Virus record (IMG/VR): IMGVR_UViG_3300025127_000351
Location: 1-20,937 of that record
Source: a virus
Reading direction: 5' to 3' (one strand)
Length of the DNA: 20,937 bases
Of this stretch, positions 6,920-13,047 are shown piece by piece; positions within the stretch are counted from its first letter, which is position 1, and every line of letters starts with the position of its first letter. Made by a program: the position numbers and the translations under genes. Under the pieces are notes generated by a model, which did not search any database, was not told where the DNA came from, and saw nothing but the letters and a program-made list of their open reading frames with translations.

Positions 6920-8293
6920 AGTGAAATAAAAGTAAATAAAATTAGTCCAAGAACAGCGTGTGGTACAGTTACATTAGGAGATAGTGGAGATACGTTCACA
7001 ATTCCTGCAGGTGCAACAATTAATAACCAAGGAACGGCAACAAACTTTGGTGCAACAGGTTCTGCATCGTGGACAACAACAGTTAAGACAGGAGATTTCA
7101 CAGCGGTTGCTGGTGAGGGATATTTTGTAGATACATCAAGTGGTGAAATTGATGTTGCATTACCTTCTGGAACAGCAGGAGCTGTAATAGCCATTGCAGA
7201 TTATGCAAAAAATTTTGGTACAAATAATGTAATTTTAGTTCAAAATGGTTCAGATAAAATTGGTGGTTCAACTAATAATGCAAAATTACAAACAGACGGT
7301 ATAGCTGTAACATTAATTTTTATAGATTCTACAAAAGGTTGGATTGTAACTGATGATGGAAATCAATCATCTGCTGACACTAACCCATTCTTAGTTGCTT
7401 CAGGCGGAACTGAAACAACATCAGGTAACGATAAAATTCACACATTTACAGGTCCTGGAACTTTTACAGTTTCTAAGGCAGCTGTAGATGCAGCAAATAA
7501 TCAAGTTTCATATATAGTAGTAGCTGGTGGCGGAGGAGGTGGTGGCGTTAGAGGCGCTGGAGGTGGAGCTGGTGGTTTTAGAGAAGATAAATCTCCAGTC
7601 ACTCCTTACACTGCATCACCTTTAGATGGTGCTGGAAATATAACAGTTTCAGCAACATCTTTCCCAATAACAGTTGGAGCTGGTGGAAGTGGTGGTGATG
7701 GTGGCAGCACTCCCGGATCAAATGGAAATCCTTCAGTTTTTTCAACAATAACTTCAACTGGTGGTGGTAAAGGTGGAATGGTAACTACACCTGAATCCCC
7801 AGGACAAGCAGGAGGTTCTGGTGGTGGCGGAACTTGTGGTCCAGGAGGATCAGGAAATAGTCCTCCAGTTAGTCCAGCACAAGGAAATCCAGGTGGAGGT
7901 GGAGCAGGAGGTCCTATTTATGGAGCTGGTGGTGGAGGAGGAGCAACAGCAACAGGTGCAACTGGTTTACCAGGTGCGGGCACTCCCTCTCTTTCAAATG
8001 GTGGAGCTGGTGGAGCAGGAGCTTCAACAGAGATTTCAGGATCAGCAGTTACAAGAGCTGGTGGAGGAGGTGGAAGTTATTATACTAATAATAATATAGG
8101 AAGTGGCGGACTTGGTGGATCTGGTGGTGGAGGACCAGGCGGAGGTCAATCACCTGGAGCTGGCGCAGGAACAGCAGGAACAGCAAATACTGGCGGTGGT
8201 GGCGGTGGAGGTTGGCATCCTGGACCTTGTGCATGTGAGACTGGTGGTGCAGGTGGCTCAGGAATAGTAATAATAAGGTATAAATTTCAATAG
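6917..8293 (+). CDS. Glycine-rich adhesin / tail-fibre protein, paralogue 3 of 3
   Basis: A 458-aa third paralogue, beginning two bases after the previous stop. The N-terminus 'SEIKVNKISPRTACGTVTLG' then 'GDTFTIPAGATI' is the classic anchor of marine myovirus and podovirus tail-fibre proteins. The knob module spans about residues 50-150 ('STKGWIVTDDG'). The 'KIHTFTGPGTFTV' domain is followed by Gly-rich sequence with a distinctive Tyr/Asn loop ('GGGGSYYTNNNIGSGG') and a His/Cys cluster near the end ('GWHPGPCACETGG'), then 'GGSGIVIIRYKFQ'. This is the last adhesin; a normal intergenic gap with a good ribosome-binding site follows. Receptor binding is inferred; the loops between glycine helices are the parts most likely to contact the host. 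Confidence 0.8.
   Translation: MSEIKVNKISPRTACGTVTLGDSGDTFTIPAGATINNQGTATNFGATGSASWTTTVKTGDFTAVAGEGYFVDTSSGEIDVALPSGTAGAVIAIADYAKNFGTNNVILVQNGSDKIGGSTNNAKLQTDGIAVTLIFIDSTKGWIVTDDGNQSSADTNPFLVASGGTETTSGNDKIHTFTGPGTFTVSKAAVDAANNQVSYIVVAGGGGGGGVRGAGGGAGGFREDKSPVTPYTASPLDGAGNITVSATSFPITVGAGGSGGDGGSTPGSNGNPSVFSTITSTGGGKGGMVTTPESPGQAGGSGGGGTCGPGGSGNSPPVSPAQGNPGGGGAGGPIYGAGGGGGATATGATGLPGAGTPSLSNGGAGGAGASTEISGSAVTRAGGGGGSYYTNNNIGSGGLGGSGGGGPGGGQSPGAGAGTAGTANTGGGGGGGWHPGPCACETGGAGGSGIVIIRYKFQ
8255..8293 (+). repeat. Conserved gene-end repeat, copy 3
   Basis: Third copy of the GSGIVIIRYKFQ-encoding gene end. The amino-acid sequence is kept, with several silent changes, and the downstream sequence is different because no further adhesin follows. 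Confidence 0.7.
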
Positions 8294-8332
8294 TTGAATG
8301 GTAATTAAAACTAATATATAAGGAGAAACATT

Positions 8333-8788
8333 ATGGCACATTTTGCAAAACTAGGAGCTAACGGAAAAGTTATTCAAGTATTAACACTTGATAACAAAGA
8401 TATGTTAAATGCTGATGGTGTAGAGGATGAAGCAGTAGGTCAACAATATTTAGAACATCACAACAATTGGCCTGCGCAAATGTGGATTCAAACTTCATAC
8501 AATACAACAAGTAATACACATAAATCTGGTGATAACTCAAAAGCATTTAGAGGAAACTACGCAGGTATTGGTTATGAGTGGGATGAAGATAATCAAATCT
8601 TTTGGCCTAAAAAACCATATGCATCTTGGGTAAAAAATACATCAAGTGCACAATGGGAATCACCAATCGGTGCTGCTCCTGCATTAACTGCAGAACAAAC
8701 TTCACAAAATAAAGCTGGTACTCACGGTTGGCATTATGTTTGGAATGAAGATGGCCAGTCTTGGGACTTGACAAACAGTAACGCCTAA
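8333..8788 (+). CDS. Conserved phage protein linked to fibre genes, function unknown
   Basis: A 151-aa protein with AGGAG seven bases before ATG. The N-terminus 'MAHFAKLGANGKVIQVLTL' and the central 'WIQTSYNTTSN', 'FRGNYAGIGYEWDEDNQIF', 'PYASWVKN' signature are familiar to me from cyanophages and pelagiphages, where the protein is encoded among tail and structural genes. The C-terminus repeats an aromatic theme ('HGWHYVWNEDGQSWDL'). It is acidic and rich in Trp and Tyr, without Cys, and has no membrane segment. The residues look like a carbohydrate- or protein-contacting surface, but that is a guess. Here it separates the adhesin cluster from the oxygenase cluster. No enzyme motif is visible. 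Confidence 0.75.
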   Translation: MAHFAKLGANGKVIQVLTLDNKDMLNADGVEDEAVGQQYLEHHNNWPAQMWIQTSYNTTSNTHKSGDNSKAFRGNYAGIGYEWDEDNQIFWPKKPYASWVKNTSSAQWESPIGAAPALTAEQTSQNKAGTHGWHYVWNEDGQSWDLTNSNA

Positions 8789-8806
8789 ATTACAAAGGTA
8801 TGTGGT

Positions 8807-9310
8807 ATGCAGAAGAAAGTATTATCTGAACAATCATTATATTATGGTGACGTGGCGATGCCCAAAGATTGGGATATTGACCGAGATAAATTACAAAACG
8901 ATATTTTAAAATCACAAGTTACAGATTCACCTTTTCCATTTTCACGAACGTTCGATATGCTAAGCACTTATATAAGAGAGCATATAAATTTAAACTATGA
9001 CTTTACTTTAGTTCAAAAAGAAACGTGGGGCAATATGTATAAGCCCCAAGAGACAACAATTCCTTTATTAAATATAGATCCTGTAGATTTGAGAAACTCT
9101 CCTGATTACACACTTCTTTATGGGGTTAATGTTAAAAATTGTTTTGTGCGAATACATTACGAAGACAATAGACGTAAAGGTAGAAGTTGGGACATAGAAC
9201 TTACCAATAATAAATTTATTATGTTTCCATCAACTAATATGTATTACATAACTAATAACCAACAGGATAGTTTAAATTTTGTACAAACAATAACTTATGA
9301 ATATATCTAA
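8807..9310 (+). CDS. Degenerate 2OG-Fe(II) oxygenase-like fold protein (tentative)
   Basis: A 167-aa protein. An ATG at 8800 is in another frame and gives only a few codons; AAAGG at 8794-8798 is correctly spaced for ATG 8807. The C-terminal half ('LLYGVNVKNCFVRIHY', 'WDIELTNNKFIMFPSTNMYYI', 'NFVQTITYEYI', read as separate blocks) resembles the last strands of the double-stranded beta-helix of 2OG oxygenases, including the 'FPS' turn that precedes the distal iron-binding His in its neighbours. Here that His position appears to be Tyr147, and no Arg follows at the usual place, so it is probably not an active enzyme of that type. The N-terminal half ('YYGDVAMPKDWDIDRDKL', 'ETWGNMYKP') looks like a conserved marine-phage family. 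It overlaps the next gene by 14 bases. Fold assignment is tentative. Confidence 0.5.
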   Translation: MQKKVLSEQSLYYGDVAMPKDWDIDRDKLQNDILKSQVTDSPFPFSRTFDMLSTYIREHINLNYDFTLVQKETWGNMYKPQETTIPLLNIDPVDLRNSPDYTLLYGVNVKNCFVRIHYEDNRRKGRSWDIELTNNKFIMFPSTNMYYITNNQQDSLNFVQTITYEYI

Positions 9311-9929
9311 TTATTACTGGTATTTTAGTGGTGTGCTTACACCTAAATTTTGTGATGAAGTTATTGAATATGCTAATGCACAAAAAGAAGTTATGGCTAG
9401 AACTGGTGGTTATGGTGATAAAAAATTAAATAAAGAAGAAGTTTTAAATATGCAAAGAAAAAGAAAATCAGATTTAGTATGGTTAAATGATACTTGGATA
9501 TATAAGGAATTACATCCGTATGTGCATGAGGCAAATAGAAATGCAGGTTGGAATTTTGAATGGGACAGATCGGAATCTTGTCAGTTTACAAAATATAAAC
9601 TAAACCAATACTACGATTGGCATTGTGATAGCTGGGATAAACCTTATGATAAACCAAATACTGAAGATCACGGTAAGATTAGAAAACTATCTATGACCTG
9701 TCAGTTAACAGATGGATCAGAATATAAAGGTGGTGAATTAGAATTTGATTTTAGAAATTATGACCCACATATGAGAGACGAATCAAAACATAGAGTGCAA
9801 TGTAAAGAAATATTACCAAAAGGATCTATCATTGTATTTCCTAGTTTTGTGTGGCATAGAGTTAAACCAGTAACATCAGGCACAAGATATAGTCTTGTGG
9901 TATGGCATTTAGGGAGGCCTTTTAAATAA
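9297..9929 (+). CDS. 2OG-Fe(II) oxygenase, prolyl-hydroxylase-like
   Basis: A 210-aa protein overlapping the previous gene by 14 bases. It has the full active-site set of the 2-oxoglutarate/Fe(II) dioxygenases: His109-Cys-Asp111 in 'YYDWHCDSW', distal His187 in 'FPSFVWHRV', and Arg197 in 'GTRYSLVVW', ten residues on, for binding the 2-oxoglutarate carboxylate. 'LSMTCQLTDGSEYKGGELEF' between the two sites is typical of the prolyl 4-hydroxylase/PKHD-type subgroup, which hydroxylates protein side chains; cyanophage homologues are known, without proven substrates. The N-terminal 60 residues include a helix ('PKFCDEVIEYANAQ') common to the family. It is the clearest enzyme in this window. The reaction class (2OG + O2 + substrate giving hydroxylated product, succinate and CO2) is firm; the substrate is unknown. 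Confidence 0.88.
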   Translation: MNISNYYWYFSGVLTPKFCDEVIEYANAQKEVMARTGGYGDKKLNKEEVLNMQRKRKSDLVWLNDTWIYKELHPYVHEANRNAGWNFEWDRSESCQFTKYKLNQYYDWHCDSWDKPYDKPNTEDHGKIRKLSMTCQLTDGSEYKGGELEFDFRNYDPHMRDESKHRVQCKEILPKGSIIVFPSFVWHRVKPVTSGTRYSLVVWHLGRPFK

Positions 9930-10561
9930 TGTATATAAATAGTTATTTTCCAACTGTAATATGGAGCGAAGAAAAACCAGAGTTTGTAAAATCTTTAAAC
10001 AAAGCTAGTAATAAATATATTGCTGATGCTCGTAAAAGAGAAAAAGAATTTATAAAAAAACACGGTGACTTTGGAAGATCCTATCATTCAACATCACTTA
10101 CAGGTGACAATGATTTTTTAGATTTTAGAAATTATATTGGTCAAAAGTCTTGGGAATATTTAGACCACCAAGGTTATAATATGCAACAATACACAACTAT
10201 GTTTAGTGAGTTGTGGGTACAAGAGTTTGCTAAAAAAGGTGGTGGACATCACTCTGCTCATATACATTGGAATCAACATGTATCGGGTTTCTATTTTTTA
10301 AAATGTAGTGATAAAACTTCATTCCCTATATTTCACGAACCAAAGACTGGTGCAAGAACAACAAAATTAAAAATGAAACCAGACTTAAAAGGTGTATGGC
10401 CTGGTCACGAACAATTTCACCTTAAACCAAAACCAGGAACATTAATTATATTTCCAGGATATTTAGAGCACGAGTTTTCTGTGGATTTTGGTATAGAACC
10501 ATTTAGGTTTATACATTGGAATATACAAGCTGTGCCGAAAGAAATGGCAAAAGATGTATAA
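9929..10561 (+). CDS. Putative 2OG-Fe(II) oxygenase (2OG-FeII_Oxy_5-like)
   Basis: A 210-aa protein joined to the previous gene by a TAATG overlap. The N-terminus 'YFPTVIWSEE' is the short strand with which this subgroup usually begins. 'AHIHWNQHVSGFYFLKC' places His111 and His113 before Ser119-Gly120, matching the 'HxH.....SGxY' signature of the 2OG-FeII_Oxy_5 family; 'GTLIIFPGYLEHEF' gives the distal His181 and 'EPFRFIHWN' gives Arg193. Compared with the family, Pro-Gly/Asn after the HxH is replaced by Trp-Asn, so the metal site is somewhat atypical. It shares this layout with the gene that follows, although the two have diverged strongly. Substrate is unknown; protein side chains, sugars or lipids are all conceivable. 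Confidence 0.78.
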   Translation: MYINSYFPTVIWSEEKPEFVKSLNKASNKYIADARKREKEFIKKHGDFGRSYHSTSLTGDNDFLDFRNYIGQKSWEYLDHQGYNMQQYTTMFSELWVQEFAKKGGGHHSAHIHWNQHVSGFYFLKCSDKTSFPIFHEPKTGARTTKLKMKPDLKGVWPGHEQFHLKPKPGTLIIFPGYLEHEFSVDFGIEPFRFIHWNIQAVPKEMAKDV

Positions 10562-11105
10562 TATTTTTAGTTCATATATACACGAAGAATTTTTTAATTT
10601 TAACACAAAACAATTTAAAAAAGAAATTTTAGATTTAAAAACAAAAGACAAAGGAAGAATAATAAGTAATTATGGTGGTTGGCAAAGTAATGATTTTAGA
10701 ACAGTTCCAAAAGAATTTAAAAGTCTATTTAATAAAATTAGTGCAAATGTTGAAAAAGTGGAAAAGCATTTATCACTTTCAAAAAAATTAACATTATATA
10801 ATTTATGGTACAATGTTAATGGTTTAAGTTCTTTTAATAAACCACACACTCATCCAGGAAGTATTGTATCAGGAGTGTATTATATTTCTATTCCTCAAAA
10901 TTCAGGAAATATAGTTTTTTTAAATCAAGATATGGATAAATTTTACACTTTAATAGATTCATACAACAATTATAATTCATCAACTTGGAAAATAATTTCA
11001 AAAGAAAATTTATGTATTTTTTTTCCATCTTATTTAAGACATTATGTTGAACCAAATTTTAATAAAAAAGAAAGAATTAGTATAAGTTTTAATTATGGCT
11101 TTTAA
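10554..11105 (+). CDS. Putative 2OG-Fe(II) oxygenase (2OG-FeII_Oxy_5 family)
   Basis: A 183-aa protein overlapping the upstream gene by eight bases and the downstream gene by eleven. It carries a good match to the 2OG-FeII_Oxy_5 signature: 'HTHPGSIVSGVYYI' with His98, His100 and Ser106-Gly107, a short 'GNIVFLNQD' strand, 'CIFFPSYLRHYVEPN' with distal His163, and Arg174 in 'KERISISFN'. The first 90 residues are Lys/Asn/Phe-rich. Base composition here is even more AT-rich than in neighbours, with many A and T runs, which could mean a separate origin within the cassette. Active enzyme is likely from the residues; no substrate can be named. Confidence 0.82.
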   Translation: MYNIFSSYIHEEFFNFNTKQFKKEILDLKTKDKGRIISNYGGWQSNDFRTVPKEFKSLFNKISANVEKVEKHLSLSKKLTLYNLWYNVNGLSSFNKPHTHPGSIVSGVYYISIPQNSGNIVFLNQDMDKFYTLIDSYNNYNSSTWKIISKENLCIFFPSYLRHYVEPNFNKKERISISFNYGF

Positions 11106-11754
11106 AAAAAATAAATATACAATTATTCGTCAAGCGATATCAAAAGATCTAGCAGCTTTTGTTTCAAATTATTTTTTAATGCAAAAACAAGTTTATGATA
11201 CTTGTAGACAATCAAGATATTTTTCTCCGTTTGAAACCATCATAGGATATTATGAAAGTGAAAATGAGCAGATACCAAATACATATTCTCAATATGCTAA
11301 CATGGCTATGGAAACATTATTGCTTAAATGTCAACCAGGTATGGAAAAAGCTACAGGATTAAAATTATATCCTGCTTATACCTACGCAAGAATATATAAA
11401 AAAGGTGATGAACTTAAAAGACATAAAGATAGATTTAGTTGTGAGATATCTACAACTATGAATCTTGGTGGTGATGATTGGCCTATATATCTAAGCCCTA
11501 ATGAAAATGTAGGTGCACCAGATGGTAAAAATATTACAGCAGCTAGCAAAGCAAAAGGGGTTAGGGTAGATCTAAAACCTGGTGATATGTTAGTTTATAG
11601 GGGGGTGGAGTTAGAACATTGGAGAGAAAAATTCAAAGGGAAAGAATGCGTACAAGTTTTTCTGCATTATAACAATCGTAAAACACCGGGAGCTAGAGAT
11701 AATATGTTCGACAAACGTCCACATTTAGGTCTTCCTTCCTGGTTTAAACGATGA
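11095..11754 (+). CDS. Putative 2OG-Fe(II) oxygenase, fourth active-type member
   Basis: A 219-aa protein starting eleven bases before the end of the preceding gene. 'YARIYKKGDELKRHKDRF' supplies the His110-x-Asp112 iron site, 'STTMNLGGDDWPIYLSP' is the following strand pair, and 'GDMLVYRGVELEHW' holds distal His175. The usual 2OG-binding Arg after the distal His is not obvious; Lys181 or Lys183 lies nearby, so cosubstrate binding may be altered. 'LKPGDMLVY' is a conserved turn of the family. This subgroup is familiar from marine cyanophages and bacteria and differs from the HxH-type members just upstream. The gene is the last of the cluster and is followed by a TATAAT box and a terminator-like hairpin. 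Substrate is unknown. Confidence 0.8.
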   Translation: MAFKKNKYTIIRQAISKDLAAFVSNYFLMQKQVYDTCRQSRYFSPFETIIGYYESENEQIPNTYSQYANMAMETLLLKCQPGMEKATGLKLYPAYTYARIYKKGDELKRHKDRFSCEISTTMNLGGDDWPIYLSPNENVGAPDGKNITAASKAKGVRVDLKPGDMLVYRGVELEHWREKFKGKECVQVFLHYNNRKTPGARDNMFDKRPHLGLPSWFKR

Positions 11755-11760
11755 TATAAT
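11732..11760 (+). promoter_or_regulatory. Possible promoter with perfect TATAAT box
   Basis: A perfect TATAAT occurs at 11755-11760, immediately after the stop of the last oxygenase gene. The -35 region at the right distance (TTCCTT, 11732-11737, 17-base spacer) is poor. If active, transcription would start around 11767, just at the hairpin described next. In AT-rich DNA such boxes arise by chance, but this one is in the only sizeable gap between operon halves. Confidence 0.35.
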
Positions 11761-11768
11761 CTTTAGAT

Positions 11769-11806
11769 GGAGGCAGGGCACCACCACATACCCCCTGTCT
11801 CCTTTT
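11769..11806 (+). terminator. Rho-independent terminator-like hairpin
   Basis: GGAGGCAGGG (11769-11778) pairs with CCCTGTCTCC (11793-11802) over ten base pairs with a single G-U, around a 14-base C/A-rich loop, and is followed by TTTT. It is the most GC-rich short stretch in a very AT-rich region, read on the + strand. It would end or reduce transcription of the adhesin-oxygenase half. Its closeness to TATAAT also allows a role as a structured 5' leader. Confidence 0.65.
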
Positions 11807-11816
11807 AAGGAATTTT

Positions 11817-12266
11817 ATGAGTTTAGGATTTGACGCAATATCAACATTACCATTTGCAACCTCTACGACTGAGGGTAATGTTTCAGTAGTTGTAACAGGT
11901 AATCAGGTTTCAATTAGTATTGGTAGCGCTGGAGTCATTGCAGATTCAGTTACAGAAAATTTAACACCAAATCAAGTAACTTTAGGACTTGGAACCTTAA
12001 GTATTAGAACAGACGTAGATCACACTGTTACAGGATCTCAAGTAACTTTAAATACAGGTAACGTAACAGTTAATATAGATGTAGATGTTTTACCTTCAGG
12101 TGTTGACTTGACCTTGGCTACAGGTAATGTTACAATAACTGCTGACGCAAATATAAGTCCTACAGGTTCTCAGTTAACATTAGATACAGTAGAACCAGGA
12201 GTTATTACGTGGAACGATATAGTACCAGGAGCAACAATGGTTTGGACACCAATAAAACCTTATTAA
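11817..12266 (+). CDS. Repeat-containing beta-rich virion protein
   Basis: A 149-aa protein with AAGGA five bases before ATG. About five units recur every 21-23 residues, each starting TGNQVSIS-like (residues 27, 50, 72, 93 and 116: 'TGNQVSIS', 'TPNQVTLG', 'TGSQVTLN', 'PSGVDLTL', 'TGSQLTLD') and followed by a 'GNVTVNID'/'GNVTITAD' strand. This is a beta-solenoid or stacked-sandwich pattern. The end 'DIVPGATMVWTPIKPY' is a tail familiar from many small phage structural proteins beside fibre genes. There are no Cys residues and almost no Lys. A fibre, plug or decoration role is inferred; no enzymatic function is suggested. Confidence 0.75.
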   Translation: MSLGFDAISTLPFATSTTEGNVSVVVTGNQVSISIGSAGVIADSVTENLTPNQVTLGLGTLSIRTDVDHTVTGSQVTLNTGNVTVNIDVDVLPSGVDLTLATGNVTITADANISPTGSQLTLDTVEPGVITWNDIVPGATMVWTPIKPY

Positions 12267-12267
12267 T

Positions 12268-13038
12268 ATGGCATCAACATTTTCATCAGATTTATCATTA
12301 GAACTTGTAGCAACCGGCGAAAAAGCAGGTCTATGGGGAGCTATCACAAATACTAATTTACAATTATTACAAACAGCAACGTCAGGTTATGTAGAAGTAA
12401 CTTTAAGTTCTGGTAATGTTAACTTAGATTTATCAGACGGATCGGCGACCGCGAATGGTAAAAACCTTTACATCAAAGTTGTTGGAACTTTATCTGGTGA
12501 TGCTAGTTTAACAATGCCTGCAACTACATCTGGTGGTAATGCTAACAGAGTATTTTTTGTAGAAGATGGAACTACTAGAGGTGGAGCTGGTGATAGTTAT
12601 ACAGTAACTTTATTAACAACAGGTCAAAGCGCATCTACACAAGTGCCTCTTCCAGAGGGTGCAAAAGTTTTAGTTTATTCTAGAGGTAGTGTTCCAGCTA
12701 CAACTTTAGCCATGATGGAAAAAGGATTTACAGAAGTAACTGCAGCTAGCAAAACAGCATACACAGCAGTTGCTGGAGATCAAATCGGTGTTGACACTGT
12801 TGCTAACATTGTAACAATTACACTTCCTGCATCACCATCACAAGGCGATGAAGTAACTATTATGGATGTATCTGCATCTAATGGCTTTGGAACTAACAAA
12901 TGTGTTGTTGCAAGGAACGGATCAAATATTCAAGGTGGTACATCTGATTTAGATTTAACTTCAAACAATCAATGTGTAACACTAATCTTTACAACTGCCA
13001 CAAAAGGCTGGCAAATAAAAACTAATAGTACATCATAG
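12268..13038 (+). CDS. Tail-fibre protein with shared knob module
   Basis: A 256-aa protein starting one base after the previous stop. The N-terminal 45 residues ('STFSSDLSLELVATGEKAG', 'LWGAITNTNLQLLQ') form a signature seen in fibre proteins of very many phages, where it is thought to attach the fibre to the tail. The middle (about 48-160) is a beta-rich stalk. Residues about 163-253 ('YTAVAGDQIGVDT', 'VVARNGSNIQGGTSDLDLTS', 'ATKGWQIKT') match the knob module of the three glycine-rich adhesins in the same order ('SPNGSDKIGG', 'STQGWINVQ'), so this protein uses the same building block without the Gly-rich tip. It is probably part of the same fibre apparatus or an alternative fibre. Confidence 0.75.
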   Translation: MASTFSSDLSLELVATGEKAGLWGAITNTNLQLLQTATSGYVEVTLSSGNVNLDLSDGSATANGKNLYIKVVGTLSGDASLTMPATTSGGNANRVFFVEDGTTRGGAGDSYTVTLLTTGQSASTQVPLPEGAKVLVYSRGSVPATTLAMMEKGFTEVTAASKTAYTAVAGDQIGVDTVANIVTITLPASPSQGDEVTIMDVSASNGFGTNKCVVARNGSNIQGGTSDLDLTSNNQCVTLIFTTATKGWQIKTNSTS

Positions 13039-13047
13039 GAGTAAAGC

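Larger units (their letters stand above)
4105..8293 (+). repeat. Tandem triplication of glycine-rich adhesin genes
   Basis: Three consecutive genes (4105-5484, 5487-6914, 6917-8293) of 459, 475 and 458 aa share the same order of anchor, knob module, HTFTGPGTF domain, Gly-rich region and GIVIIRYK end. They are separated by only two bases each. The copies have diverged most within the Gly-rich regions, while the ends stay close, which is what tandem duplication followed by diversification would give. I estimate the similarity by eye only. Confidence 0.85.

Noticed and set aside
4105-8293. Diversity-generating retroelement or CRISPR-like repeats suspected in the repetitive adhesin region
   Set aside because: No reverse transcriptase or template repeat is present, and the repeats are coding glycine runs of irregular spacing, not equal repeat-spacer units.
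4105-8293. True collagen Gly-X-Y repeats in the adhesins
   Set aside because: Glycine runs are mostly GG to GGGGGGG without a steady three-residue register, which fits polyglycine type II packing rather than a collagen triple helix.
8294-8320. Possible promoter (TTGAAT and TAATAT/TATATA) before the gene at 8333
   Set aside because: Spacing is 12 or 15 bases, outside the usual range, and such boxes are expected by chance in AT-rich DNA.
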